Notes: generated from the letters alone by a model not told the origin. A stretch of DNA of 28,630 bases from CALWOS01 sp963595735 (GCA_963595735.1 CAVBJJ010000022.1:1-28630), one strand, 5' to 3'; positions 1 to 8,475 are shown, counted from the stretch's first letter. Numbers and translations are program-made.

Positions 1-1081
1 CTCCATCTGCGGTCAGGCTCATTTCCGGTTTTTTCCCTGGCGGCTGCGCGGCAGCCTTGCTTTCCACCCAGACGCACAGGCAGTTTTTCTGCGCCGCCGC
101 GCCAAGACTGATGGGGCAATCCGGCGGGTTATGGCGCACACAGTTGGTGAGCAGATTTCCAATCGCGCGCCGCAGCAAAAAAGGATCTGCGGAAAGCGCC
201 GGCAGCGGCTGTTCCGGCAGCTCCAATTCCACCGGATGCGCCGCGGCAAGACCCTGATTCAAAAAATCCGCAGTGACCTGCCGCAAAAGCGCCGCCGGGT
301 CCACCTGCTCCAGACGCAGGGGCTGCATTGCGCCGTTGAGACGCATGGTCAAATTCAGGTCGTTTACCAGATCCCGAATATTCTGGCTCTGGCTTCGGAT
401 GATGGCCGCCTGCCTTCGATACGGCTCCGGCAGCGCGGCGTCCTGCTCCATCTGCCCCGCATAACCCATCACCAGACTGAGAGGCGTACGGACATCGTGA
501 GACACGCCGTTGATCCAGTCGGATCGCGCCGCGTCGATTTTGCCTTGCTCTTTCCGGAACCAACGCCGGGAAAGACGCACCGAGACCAGCAGCGTACAGC
601 TCAGCGCCGCCAGCAGCAGACCGCCGCACAGCCAAGGCAGCTGCCGGATATAGGCCTGCGGCAGGGTGATATTATATTTCCACGCGCTCCCCTTTGCCGT
701 TCCCACTACCAATATCCCATCAGAGCGGATCAGCGTCTGCACGGGATATCCCTGCAAATACCAGCGGCTGAACGAGGCCACATCGGAAAGGGAATACTGC
801 CTTGGCACTTCCAGCGGAAGATCCTGCGACCAGACGACTGCGCCGTCCTTGCCGATCAGCATCAGCCACGCCGCATCCGTTTGGGTGTATTCCGCCCCGG
901 AGAATTGATAGCCGTTTTTCGTCAAACGCAACCCTGCGGAAATCTTTTGCAGGGGCAGTGTGGTTGCAGCGTCGTTGCGGGAATGCAAATAGGAAAACAG
1001 CAGCACGCCCGCGCCCCAGATCACCGCGATGAGAAAGGCCGAAAGCGTCAGCATCACCGCGCCCTTCCAGATATGCTTCAT
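1..1081 (-). CDS. Sensor histidine kinase (3' end outside window)
   Basis: Membrane sensor kinase that would phosphorylate the response regulator encoded just upstream. The frame is open from the ATG at 1081 to the window edge (360 codons seen). It has an N-terminal membrane helix (about residues 8-31), an extracytoplasmic domain of about 115 residues, a second helix (about 149-169), then a HisKA domain with SHDVRTP and phospho-acceptor His195. The N box is NLLTNCVRHN (309-318). Where a VxDxGxG G1 box would normally follow, the sequence reads VWVESKAAAQPPG, so the ATP-binding part looks divergent; the remainder is cut off. The start ATG overlaps the regulator's TGA (ATGA), indicating translational coupling. 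Divergent linkage to a lantibiotic-immunity-type exporter suggests envelope or antimicrobial-peptide sensing (inference). Confidence 0.88.
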   Translation of the reverse strand, partial: MKHIWKGAVMLTLSAFLIAVIWGAGVLLFSYLHSRNDAATTLPLQKISAGLRLTKNGYQFSGAEYTQTDAAWLMLIGKDGAVVWSQDLPLEVPRQYSLSDVASFSRWYLQGYPVQTLIRSDGILVVGTAKGSAWKYNITLPQAYIRQLPWLCGGLLLAALSCTLLVSVRLSRRWFRKEQGKIDAARSDWINGVSHDVRTPLSLVMGYAGQMEQDAALPEPYRRQAAIIRSQSQNIRDLVNDLNLTMRLNGAMQPLRLEQVDPAALLRQVTADFLNQGLAAAHPVELELPEQPLPALSADPFLLRRAIGNLLTNCVRHNPPDCPISLGAAAQKNCLCVWVESKAAAQPPGKKPEMSLTADG

Positions 1082-1770
1082 ACCTGCGCCTCCCGCTCCA
1101 GCCGATAGCCCAAACCACGCACCGTTAAAAGATAGCGAGGATGCGAGGGGTCTTCCTCTATCTTCTCCCGCAGCCGCCGAATATGTACCATCAAGGTGTT
1201 TTCATAGCCCACCAGCAGCCCATCCCACAGAGTCGCGCAAAGGGCGTCCACCGTGACGATATTGCCGTGATTGTCCCAGAGCTTTTTCAACAGCAGTAGC
1301 TCTTTCGCAGTCAGGGATATCTCCCGGCCGTTCCGGCGCACTCTGCTTTTTCCCCAGAGGATCTCAGTGTTACCCAGATGATCCGGCGCGGCCGCGGAGC
1401 GGCGGTACACTCTGCGCAAAACGGCGGCCAGACGGAGCAAAAGTTCCTGAGGCAAAAAGGGCTTGGTAATGTAGTCATCGGCCCCAAGCCCCAGCCCTCG
1501 CAGTCTGTCCGCGTCCTCCTCCCGGGCGGAAAGAAACAAAACTGGCGTATCGCAGCTTTGCCGCAGCTGCTCCAAAAGGGAAAAGCCATCGCCGTCCGGC
1601 AGCATCACATCCAGCAAAATGGCATCCGGCTTTTCCGCAGAAACCAGCTCCCGCGCCCGGCGGCAGCTGGTTGCCGACAAAACGATATATCCGGCGTTTT
1701 GCAGCATCGCGCAAACCATTTCCTGCAATTCCGGGGAATCATCCACTACTAAAATTTTATAAGGCGTCAT
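1078..1770 (-). CDS. OmpR/PhoB-family response regulator
   Basis: DNA-binding response regulator of 230 residues. The receiver domain shows the acidic pair in VVDDS, the phospho-acceptor Asp in LLDVMLPDG (residue 54 from the chosen start), the switch Ser in FLSA and the conserved Lys in ITKPF. The C-terminal winged helix reads LTAKELLLLKKL ... VHIRRLREKIE ... TVRGLGYRLE. I chose ATG 1770 (MTPYKILVV) because AGGAGG lies 8 nt upstream; a TTG two codons earlier is possible. It is coupled to the kinase by an ATGA overlap, and an extended -10 lies 25-30 bp upstream. Probable targets are the GTAAGG repeats in the divergent intergenic region, hence the ABC operon and perhaps its own gene (inference). 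Confidence 0.95.
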   Translation of the reverse strand: MTPYKILVVDDSPELQEMVCAMLQNAGYIVLSATSCRRARELVSAEKPDAILLDVMLPDGDGFSLLEQLRQSCDTPVLFLSAREEDADRLRGLGLGADDYITKPFLPQELLLRLAAVLRRVYRRSAAAPDHLGNTEILWGKSRVRRNGREISLTAKELLLLKKLWDNHGNIVTVDALCATLWDGLLVGYENTLMVHIRRLREKIEEDPSHPRYLLTVRGLGYRLEREAQV

Positions 1771-1794
1771 GGGCAAAGCCTCCTGTCGTGCCCC

Positions 1795-1800
1795 ATTGTA
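1795..1800 (-). promoter_or_regulatory. Extended -10 element of the response regulator/kinase operon
   Basis: Read on the minus strand the sequence is TGATACAAT, an extended -10 (TG-n-TACAAT). No good -35 lies at 16-18 bp, which fits either an extended -10 promoter or an activated one. Transcription would start near 1788, about 18 nt upstream of the start codon. Confidence 0.5.
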
Positions 1801-1838
1801 TCACATTTCCGAATAGGAAAGCCCGATATTTTCAAAAA

Positions 1839-1877
1839 GTAAGGTAATTGTAAGGCCGGCTTCATGGGACTGTAAGG
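1839..1877. promoter_or_regulatory. Phased GTAAGG direct repeats, probable response-regulator operator
   Basis: Identical hexamers GTAAGG occur at 1839-1844, 1850-1855 and 1872-1877, spaced by 11 and 22 bp, i.e. on the same helix face. OmpR-family regulators typically bind direct repeats about one helical turn apart. The site lies between the divergent two-component and ABC operons. A possible -10 (TATGCT, 1887-1892) lies 9 bp past the last copy and would start the ABC transcript near 1899. The repeats are visible; the regulator assignment is inference. Confidence 0.6.
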
Positions 1878-1920
1878 AGAGGGCGCTATGCTGTATTGCA
1901 CAAAGGAGGTCGAGATATTT

Positions 1921-2832
1921 ATGGCAATGATCGAGACAACACAGCTGTGCAAGCGCTATGGAAACGCCATGCGCGTGGATCACCTGCACCTCTCCGTGCC
2001 GGATGGCAGCATCTATGGCTTTCTTGGGCCAAACGGCGCGGGAAAGTCCACCACACTGAAAATGATTTTAGGACTGGTACATCCCACCTCCGGCTCTGTC
2101 TGGGTCTTTGGAAAGGAGATGTGCGCGCGAAACCGGCTGGAAATTTTGCAGCAAACCGGCAGTCTGATCGAATCCCCCAGCTATTACGGACATCTGACAG
2201 GAGTGGAGAATCTGCGCGTGGTGCAGCAGATGCGCGGCGTACCGGAAAAGCACATTGCCGAGGTGCTGCAAATCGTCCGGCTGCAGGGACAGCAAAACAA
2301 AAAGGTGGCGCACTACTCTCTGGGCATGAAGCAGCGATTGGGGCTGGCCGCCGCTTTGCTGGGATATCCCAAGCTGCTGATTCTGGACGAGCCGACCAAC
2401 GGCCTTGACCCGGCGGGCATTCAGGAGATGCGCCAGCTGATTCGAGAGCTTCCGGAACGCTTTGGCATGACGGTGCTGGTGTCCAGCCATCTGCTCAGCG
2501 AAATTGACCAGATGGCGGATCATGTGGGCATCATCCGGGAGGGAACGCTGGTTTTTCAGGACAGCCTCTCCTCCCTCCACAACCGCAGCAGCCATCGTCT
2601 TGCCCTGCGCACGACCAATAATGCCGCGGTCGCAGAGCTGCTGCAAAGCCGGGGCATTCCCTGGGACACAACAGGCGAGCAGCTGATGCTGCCGCTTTTG
2701 GAGGACAAAGAGCTGGCGGCGGTCACCCGCCTGCTGCTGGAGCAGCATATCGGTCTGCTGCGTCTGGAGGAGCGGCAAAAGAGCCTGGAGGATATTTTCC
2801 TGGAACTGACGGGAAAGGCAGCGCAGGTATGA
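1921..2832 (+). CDS. ABC transporter ATPase, lantibiotic-immunity (LanF/BcrA-like) type
   Basis: ATP-hydrolysing subunit of an ABC exporter, 303 residues from the chosen start. Walker A is GPNGAGKST (36-44), the signature is YSLGMKQRLGLA (from residue 132), Walker B is LLILDEPTNGLD with D156/E157, and the switch His is in VSSHLLSE. The C-terminal extension after about residue 215 is typical of BcrA/LanF-type ATPases. Start 1921 has AAAGGAGGT (1902-1910) at 10-nt spacing. ATG 1888, 11 codons upstream, also has an SD-like sequence but would precede the most plausible transcription start. The gene overlaps the next one by ATGA. With the two permeases it matches LanFEG exporters, which remove peptide antimicrobials from the membrane; the actual substrate is unknown. 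Confidence 0.92.
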   Translation: MAMIETTQLCKRYGNAMRVDHLHLSVPDGSIYGFLGPNGAGKSTTLKMILGLVHPTSGSVWVFGKEMCARNRLEILQQTGSLIESPSYYGHLTGVENLRVVQQMRGVPEKHIAEVLQIVRLQGQQNKKVAHYSLGMKQRLGLAAALLGYPKLLILDEPTNGLDPAGIQEMRQLIRELPERFGMTVLVSSHLLSEIDQMADHVGIIREGTLVFQDSLSSLHNRSSHRLALRTTNNAAVAELLQSRGIPWDTTGEQLMLPLLEDKELAAVTRLLLEQHIGLLRLEERQKSLEDIFLELTGKAAQV

Positions 2833-3581
2833 AATTGCTGCAAATGGAATTTTATAAGTGCCAACGGAGAAAGGTTCCTCTCCTCTGTCTGGCCTGGCTT
2901 CTGGTGCAAGCACTGTGGCTTGGCGTAACGGTATTTCATGGCATGGACGCTGCCGAAAAAGCGGTCGGCTGGCAGATGCTCTGTTATAATCTGGCTCTGA
3001 CCGATGCCATCACTCTGCCGATTCTCATCTCCGCCATTCTCAGCCGAAGCTGCGAGATGGAGCACAAGGGCACTACCTGGAAGCTGCTGGAAACGCTGAC
3101 CGCCCCGGGCAGTCTGTACCGGGCAAAGCTGGCCTGGTATGTGCTGGTCATAACGGGACTGCTGGCCTTACGGCTTGGCTTTTTCCTGCTGCTTGGGGCA
3201 AAAAGCGGCTTTTCCGCCCCACTCCCGCTTGGACAGCTTCTGGGCTTCGCGCTGCCGAACTGGGCAGTTTCCGTGATGCTTGGCGTTTTGCAGCTGGGTC
3301 TGTCCCTCCGCTTTGCCAATCAGGCCATTGCGCTGGTGTGCGGGATCCTTGGCAGCTTTGTGGGACTGATGTCCATGTTTTTCCCCGTTTGGGTAGAACG
3401 CATCGTCCCCTGGGGATATTACGGATTGTTGTCAAACGCCGGACTGTCCTGGGATGCCACGACCCGGGTGAGCGATTTTTACTGGCGGCAGCCGGAGCCG
3501 GGAAATTGGCTTTTGCTTGGGCTTTGGTTTTGCCTGTTTCTGCTGTTGGGACAGACTGTATTTTCCAGAAAGGAAGTGTGA
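2829..3581 (+). CDS. ABC permease, lantibiotic-immunity MutE/EpiE-like
   Basis: Integral membrane subunit of 250 residues with about six hydrophobic segments, including LLCLAWLLVQALWLGV near the N-terminus, LVITGLLALRLGFFLLLG in the middle and LLLGLWFCLFLLLG at the C-terminus. The cytoplasmic motif EMEHKGTTWKLLETL after the second helix is typical of ABC-2 permeases of the MutE/EpiE group, where it lies next to the ATPase. The start codon overlaps the ATPase stop (ATGA), so the subunits are translationally coupled. It should form the transmembrane channel together with the next permease. Confidence 0.85.
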   Translation: MKLLQMEFYKCQRRKVPLLCLAWLLVQALWLGVTVFHGMDAAEKAVGWQMLCYNLALTDAITLPILISAILSRSCEMEHKGTTWKLLETLTAPGSLYRAKLAWYVLVITGLLALRLGFFLLLGAKSGFSAPLPLGQLLGFALPNWAVSVMLGVLQLGLSLRFANQAIALVCGILGSFVGLMSMFFPVWVERIVPWGYYGLLSNAGLSWDATTRVSDFYWRQPEPGNWLLLGLWFCLFLLLGQTVFSRKEV

Positions 3582-3584
3582 GTG

Positions 3585-4313
3585 ATGCTGCTGTGTTGCC
3601 TGCGGGCGGAACTGATAAAATGCCGACGCAATCCCGTCTGGCTTGCGTTTCTGATCTTACCCCTGTTCCCGGCAGTTTTGGGAACTTTGAATTATTTGGG
3701 AAATCTTGCAGTACTGCAAAACGGCTGGTACAGCTTGTGGACCCAACACACCCTGTTTGCCGCGTATTTCTTTTTGCCGGCGCAGCTGGCGGTTTTCTGC
3801 GCCTGGCAATGGCGTCTGGAACACAGCGACCACAGCTGGAACCAATGGATGACCGCGCCGGTTCCCGTGCGGGATCTCATCCTTGCAAAATTGCTGGTTT
3901 CCGCCGGGATCTCCGCGCTGGCGCAGGTCTGCATCGGCGTACTCTTCCTGCTGGGCGGACTGCTTGCCGGACTGCCACAGCCGGTGCCGGCAGAGCTTTG
4001 GGACTGGCTCGGCTTCGGCGCCTTGGGCGGTGTTGCCGTTTGCGCGGCGCAGGGCTTTTTCAGTATGGTCATCCGCAGCTTTGCCGTCCCGGTGGGGATC
4101 GGACTGCTGGGCGGCATTCTGGGAATGCAGTTTACCGTGCGCGGTTTGGGCTATGCTTTCCCTTACTCGCTTTTGGCCTTGGGAATGCGCGCGAATAACC
4201 CGAATCTGGAGCTGCACACGCTGCCCTTTTTGCTGTCCTGCGGGACCTATATTGCGGTCTTTTTCCTGCTGTCCCTTTGCATTCTACACCGGAACGATAT
4301 CCGGTCGGAATAA
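3585..4313 (+). CDS. ABC permease, lantibiotic-immunity MutG-like
   Basis: Second membrane subunit, 242 residues, with about six hydrophobic segments. The N-terminal RAELIKCRRNPVWLAFL and the loop EHSDHSWNQWMTAPVP correspond to the ELIK...R and E.....WN..M.APV patterns common in MutG/EpiG permeases. ATG 3585 lies three bases after the previous stop with AAAGGAAG upstream; GTG 3582 directly after the stop is an alternative. It is the last gene of the ABC operon, followed 25 bp later by a terminator. Presumed to pair with the MutE-like protein in a heteromeric exporter. Confidence 0.85.
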   Translation: MLLCCLRAELIKCRRNPVWLAFLILPLFPAVLGTLNYLGNLAVLQNGWYSLWTQHTLFAAYFFLPAQLAVFCAWQWRLEHSDHSWNQWMTAPVPVRDLILAKLLVSAGISALAQVCIGVLFLLGGLLAGLPQPVPAELWDWLGFGALGGVAVCAAQGFFSMVIRSFAVPVGIGLLGGILGMQFTVRGLGYAFPYSLLALGMRANNPNLELHTLPFLLSCGTYIAVFFLLSLCILHRNDIRSE

Positions 4314-4338
4314 ATTGCTTTTGGCATAAAAATAAAAC

Positions 4339-4385
4339 AAAGAGTTATCTGTTTTGCTTGTTGTCCTGCAATCAGATAACTCTTT
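4339..4385. terminator. Bidirectional terminator between the ABC operon and rnmV
   Basis: Perfect 13-bp inverted repeat AAAGAGTTATCTG (4339-4351) / CAGATAACTCTTT (4373-4385) with a 21-nt loop. T-rich sequence follows on both strands. It lies between convergent genes and serves both. Confidence 0.85.
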
Positions 4386-4405
4386 TTCCATTCTTTTTCT
4401 TTGCC

Positions 4406-5014
4406 TTACAGCTGCTGCGCAAGGCGCAAAAATTCCTCCCGGCACATCAGAAGATTGAGCACCTCCAGCATCCCGTTGGCCGTTAGATTTTGGGGCAGCT
4501 CCAGCTGCTGCAGCAGCGCCAGACGCTTTTCCCGGCTGCCGGCGCCGCCAGAAAGTCCAGCGAGCACCAGGTCTGCTTTGGTAATGGGCGGGCTGGCGGC
4601 ATTATTTTCCGCCGGATCGGCTTTTTCCTCCAGAAAGCTGGCGCCGCAGTTTTGCAGCGCACGCAGCAAAATCTCCGGCCGCATTCCCTCTACGCCCAGC
4701 GTCCCGGCCTTGGAGCCTTTTTTCTTTCGGCGCTCTTTTCCCAAAACATCGGGAATATAGGCCTGTTTGACCCGCTCCTTCGGCAGAGCGCCCTTCAGGT
4801 GGTTGCGGATCACAAAGCCTGCGCCGTCGCTGTCCGTGAGCAAAATCAGGCCGCGCTGCATGGCCAGCCGCCGCAGCAGCGCCAGCTTTTCCTTTTGGGA
4901 AAAAATGCCAAAGCCGTTGGTTTCTATCACCGTGGCGTCCACCACCTGCAGCAGGGTATTTTTGTCGTAGCGCCCCTCCACCACGATCACTTCTTTTATT
5001 TTCGGCTTTGTCAT
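4406..5014 (-). CDS. rnmV: Ribonuclease M5 (5S rRNA maturase)
   Basis: Toprim-domain nuclease that in Firmicutes cuts precursor 5S rRNA bound to ribosomal protein L18. 202 residues. Toprim motifs are VVEGRYDKN with Glu13 and LLTDSDGAG with Asp61/Asp63. The lysine-rich RKKKGSK segment followed by GVEGM is also typical of RNase M5. Start ATG 5014 has GGAGGA upstream and overlaps the holA stop by ATGA. An in-frame start further upstream would lie inside holA. Last gene of the comEC-holA-rnmV run. Length is close to the usual 180-190. Confidence 0.93.
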   Translation of the reverse strand: MTKPKIKEVIVVEGRYDKNTLLQVVDATVIETNGFGIFSQKEKLALLRRLAMQRGLILLTDSDGAGFVIRNHLKGALPKERVKQAYIPDVLGKERRKKKGSKAGTLGVEGMRPEILLRALQNCGASFLEEKADPAENNAASPPITKADLVLAGLSGGAGSREKRLALLQQLELPQNLTANGMLEVLNLLMCREEFLRLAQQL

Positions 5015-6075
5015 GCCGGTTCCTCCATCGTCAATTGCGCAAACAGCTGGCACAACAGCGCTTTGTCGTCCGCGCCGGTGGACTTCATGGCAAAATCACA
5101 GTCCGCGCAGTCCCGAATGGCGCGTTCCAGTCGTCTGCGGCTGAAGTTTTTGGCCGCGTTGAGGTGCTTGCTTGCCAGAAAGTCATATCGCGTTGCAGTG
5201 GTGTCCATGTAATATCGCTTTCCCAGTCCCTCGTCCAGCGCAATGCGGGCGACATACAGATCCCGCATCTGCTTTCCCAACAGCGCAACGATTTTGATGG
5301 GGTCTTCCTCCCGCATTTGCAGCAGCTCCTGCAGCAGGGCGGCCGCTTTGCCATAATCCTGGCTGCCGATGGCGTCGGTCATGGCAAAGACATTGGCCTC
5401 CGGCACATGGTGCGCGACTGCGTCAATGTCCGCCCGGGTCACCACATTCCCTTTGGCATAGCTTGCGATTTTCTGGATCTCCGGCAGCAGGCCGCGCATC
5501 AGGTGGCCGGAAATGAACAGCAAATGATGGATGTCCGCCCGGGAGATCTCCTTTCCCTGCGCCCGGAAATGGCGCTCGATCCATTTTGCCAGGTCGCTGT
5601 CACTTTGTTTGACAAACTCCACATCCACCGCCAGCTTTTTCACAGCCTTGATCGCCGTGCGTCTGCCGTCCAGCTGATAGTTAAAATCCACCACAAAGGC
5701 CAGGGTGCAATAGTCCGGGATATCGGAGATGATCTTCTTCAACGCCTCTGCATTTTCATCGGTGATTTTGTTAAAATCCGTGGAGCGCACCTCCACCAGC
5801 GTATGACTGGAAAAAAAGGGCATGGCATTGACCGCTTCCTCCAGCTTCAGCGCGTCAAAGCTCGCGCCGTCCAGCACCCGGTGGTTGAATTCGGCAAAAT
5901 CCGGCTCCACGCACTTTTCCCGTAGCAGCCCCAAAAAGTGCTCCCGCAGATAGGCCTCCTCTCCATAGAGAAGATAGAGCCTTTCCGGCGGCTCCTTTTT
6001 CAGCTTGGCAAGCGCGTTTTTATAAATCTGGATCTTATCTTTTTCCTTACTGCTTTTTCTGCTTGTGTATGCCAC
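5011..6075 (-). CDS. holA: DNA polymerase III subunit delta
   Basis: Clamp-loader delta subunit, which opens the beta sliding clamp; 354 residues. Characteristic segments are RLYLLYGEEAYLREHF at the N-terminus, then AMPFFSSHTLVEVRS, HLLFISGHLMRGLLPEIQKIASY and a C-terminal domain ending near KALLCQLFAQLTM. The chosen start is GTG 6075 (MAYTSRKSS): a run AAGGGGG lies 7 nt upstream and the GTG is 16 nt past the comEC stop. Longer in-frame starts fall inside comEC. comEC-holA adjacency is common in Firmicutes. Overlaps rnmV by ATGA. Confidence 0.92.
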   Translation of the reverse strand: MAYTSRKSSKEKDKIQIYKNALAKLKKEPPERLYLLYGEEAYLREHFLGLLREKCVEPDFAEFNHRVLDGASFDALKLEEAVNAMPFFSSHTLVEVRSTDFNKITDENAEALKKIISDIPDYCTLAFVVDFNYQLDGRRTAIKAVKKLAVDVEFVKQSDSDLAKWIERHFRAQGKEISRADIHHLLFISGHLMRGLLPEIQKIASYAKGNVVTRADIDAVAHHVPEANVFAMTDAIGSQDYGKAAALLQELLQMREEDPIKIVALLGKQMRDLYVARIALDEGLGKRYYMDTTATRYDFLASKHLNAAKNFSRRRLERAIRDCADCDFAMKSTGADDKALLCQLFAQLTMEEPA

Positions 6076-6091
6076 GGTTTTTCCCCCTTTC

Positions 6092-8368
6092 CTATGCATC
6101 GGCTTCGGGGAGCCGAAATGTGATGTCGCCGGATTTATCCGTGCGGTAATAGGGCACGCGCCATTCCTGCAGGCGCTGCAAAGTCTCCTCCGCCGGGTGG
6201 CCATAGTTGTTATAGCCCACGGAGATGGCCGCGTGGGCCGGTTGGGTCTGGCTCAGCAGCACGCGCCCGGTGGAAGCAGCGGAGCCGTGATGTCCCACCA
6301 CCAGCAGATCCAGCTGCGGCAATTGGCTGTGTCCCACCAGCTGGAATTCCGTTTCCTCCTGCATATCTCCGGTGATGAGAAAGTCAAACTCTCCCATCGC
6401 GCCCAGACAGCTCAGGCCGCTTTCGTTGGCGTCCCCCTGTTCCAGCGGGGCAAACACCGTCATGGACAGGCTGTCCAGATACAGTTTTACATCCCGGGAT
6501 ACTTCGTGTATGCTCGTCCCCTGCTCCCGGGCAAGCTGCAAAATGCGGCTCCGCAGGGCAGAGTTCTCCTCCGGCGGCAGGAACAGATGCTCCACCTGCA
6601 CTCTGGCCAGCAGGTCTTCCACGCCGTTAGCATGGTCTGCGTGAAGATGGGTCAGAACCAGCGCGTCGATCCGCTCCCTGCCCCTTGCACCCAAATAGGC
6701 CGCGCAGTGCTTTCCCGCGCCGCCGTCCCGGTTTCCGCCGCAGTCCACGACCACGGTTCCCTTTTGGGTCAAAACCGCGGTGCAAAGTCCCTGACCGATG
6801 TCCAGCACATTTACGCTTGGCTCCGCCCGCATTCCGAACAGGAGCACCGCGCAGAGCATAATGCAAGACACCCCGGCGGGAACCCACGGCTGAAATCCCC
6901 GCTTGCCGCCGGTGAGCAGAGCGATGATAAACACCAGATACACCAGCGCCAGCCAGAGCAGCACCCAGTGATTTTCCGTATATAAGGCACCGTGAGGCAG
7001 CTGCGCCAGCTTTCCGGAAACCACCAATATGTAACGCATTGTCCAGGCAGTTCCGCTGCCCAGCAGGGCCGCAAGTCCCGGAAAGACCAGGCTCAAAAGT
7101 AAAACCGCCCAGGACAGAACAAAGGCGAGGGTGAGCATCCACATACACAGTAAATTGGTCAAAAAGGAATACAGGGAAAGATAGCCAAAATAAGCAGCCA
7201 TAAGCGGGGCGGAAAAAATCTGTACGCTGATGCTGACGGCAACAATGCCGGAGCCTGCCCAAATCAGCTTTTTCAGCCAGCGGCTGCGCAGCTTTTTCTC
7301 CCCGGTCAGGCGGCGCACGATCCAGTTCTGTATGGGCGCCGCCGCAAGGAAGATACCCGCTGTTGCCGCAAAGCTGAGCTGAAAGCTCACCCCGGCAATG
7401 GCGTGGGGATTGAGCAGCAGCAACAAAAATGCCGCCGCGCTCAGAGAGGTTGCTTGGTCGGATTCCCGCCTGGCCAGCGGTGCCAGAAGCAGGATGCACT
7501 GCATCAGTCCCGCCCGCAGTACCGGTGCTCCGGCGCCGGTGACAAGACAAAACAGCCCCACAAGAGGAATCCCGATCAGCGCCCGCTTGCGCGCATCCAC
7601 CACCAGCAGACAGAGCACTGCCACCAAAACACTAACATGAAAACCGGAAACGGCTACAATATGCGCGATGCCGGAAATACAGATCCCGTCATACACCGCA
7701 GTTTGCTCCTGTAAGGCGGTTCTATCTCCCAAAAGCACGCCGCGAATCAGCGGCGACACATCGTCTGCCCAAAGGCCTGCCGCCTGCTCCGATAGCCGGT
7801 GCGCGATCCGCTGCGGCGTGTATATCCAGCTGTGCTTCCAGCTGCCGATCCGCTCGGCCTTTCCCTTGGGATAGGCCAGCAGCACAATGCCCCGGGAAAG
7901 ATCGTTTTCCGTTTCCTCGCCCCGGCGAACGCCGGCGTCCCGCAGGGTGAAAGTTCCCCGGATCTCATCTCCCGGCTCCAGAGATGGCAGCAAATTTTCC
8001 CGGTCATATACCCGCGCCTTGCAGTGGTATCCGTCCGCCGTTGTCAAACGGAGCGTGACAAGAGAATAGTCCGCATATGTCGTGGTATAGCTCACGGCGC
8101 GGGCGGTTATTTCCTGCTGTTCTCCGTCCAGCTGTGCACCGGGTGAAACCCGAAAGGTATCGTATCCCCAAGTCCAGACCAACCCAAAGGCCAGCCCGAC
8201 CAGCATCAGGCGCAAGCGCAGCCGCGGGCGCTTTGGCAAAGCGTGAATGGCAAAGGTCGCAGCCAGCGCACAGAGGGCAACAATGCATAAAGCCTTGTGG
8301 GGCAGCGCATAGACCGCCAAGGCATCCGCCGCTGCAAAGGCCGCGACAAAAAGAAATAATTTACGCAT
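6092..8368 (-). CDS. comEC: DNA internalization / competence protein ComEC
   Basis: Membrane channel protein for single-stranded DNA uptake in transformation; 758 residues. Several N-terminal helices precede an extracytoplasmic OB-like domain (about residues 75-170). The competence core has GVLLGDRTAL and AVSGFHVSVLVA followed by many helices. The C-terminal metallo-beta-lactamase-like domain has NVLDIGQG, VVVDCGG, THLHADH, ITGDM and VVGHHGS, so the metal ligands are intact. Start ATG 8368 (MRKLFLFV) has GGGGGAGAG close upstream; an in-frame extension to 8482 runs through the upstream hairpin and is unlikely. No other competence genes are in the window, so function in DNA uptake here is untested. 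Confidence 0.92.
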   Translation of the reverse strand: MRKLFLFVAAFAAADALAVYALPHKALCIVALCALAATFAIHALPKRPRLRLRLMLVGLAFGLVWTWGYDTFRVSPGAQLDGEQQEITARAVSYTTTYADYSLVTLRLTTADGYHCKARVYDRENLLPSLEPGDEIRGTFTLRDAGVRRGEETENDLSRGIVLLAYPKGKAERIGSWKHSWIYTPQRIAHRLSEQAAGLWADDVSPLIRGVLLGDRTALQEQTAVYDGICISGIAHIVAVSGFHVSVLVAVLCLLVVDARKRALIGIPLVGLFCLVTGAGAPVLRAGLMQCILLLAPLARRESDQATSLSAAAFLLLLLNPHAIAGVSFQLSFAATAGIFLAAAPIQNWIVRRLTGEKKLRSRWLKKLIWAGSGIVAVSISVQIFSAPLMAAYFGYLSLYSFLTNLLCMWMLTLAFVLSWAVLLLSLVFPGLAALLGSGTAWTMRYILVVSGKLAQLPHGALYTENHWVLLWLALVYLVFIIALLTGGKRGFQPWVPAGVSCIMLCAVLLFGMRAEPSVNVLDIGQGLCTAVLTQKGTVVVDCGGNRDGGAGKHCAAYLGARGRERIDALVLTHLHADHANGVEDLLARVQVEHLFLPPEENSALRSRILQLAREQGTSIHEVSRDVKLYLDSLSMTVFAPLEQGDANESGLSCLGAMGEFDFLITGDMQEETEFQLVGHSQLPQLDLLVVGHHGSAASTGRVLLSQTQPAHAAISVGYNNYGHPAEETLQRLQEWRVPYYRTDKSGDITFRLPEADA

Positions 8369-8431
8369 TCTCTCCCCCAAACTTTCTGTGTTAAGGCCGG
8401 TCTCCCCTGTTCTCCCATCTTGCTGCAACAG

Positions 8432-8475
8432 AGCAAAAGCCACCGCAAACGCTCTCGTCTGCGATGGCTTTTGCT
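8432..8475. terminator. Inverted repeat between the YwlG-like gene and comEC (weak terminator or processing hairpin)
   Basis: Arms AGCAAAAGCCACCGCA (8432-8447) and TGCGATGGCTTTTGCT (8460-8475) pair over 16 bp with one mismatch or G-U pair and a 12-nt loop. In the direction of the minus-strand genes no long T run follows, so termination may be partial. Confidence 0.5.
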
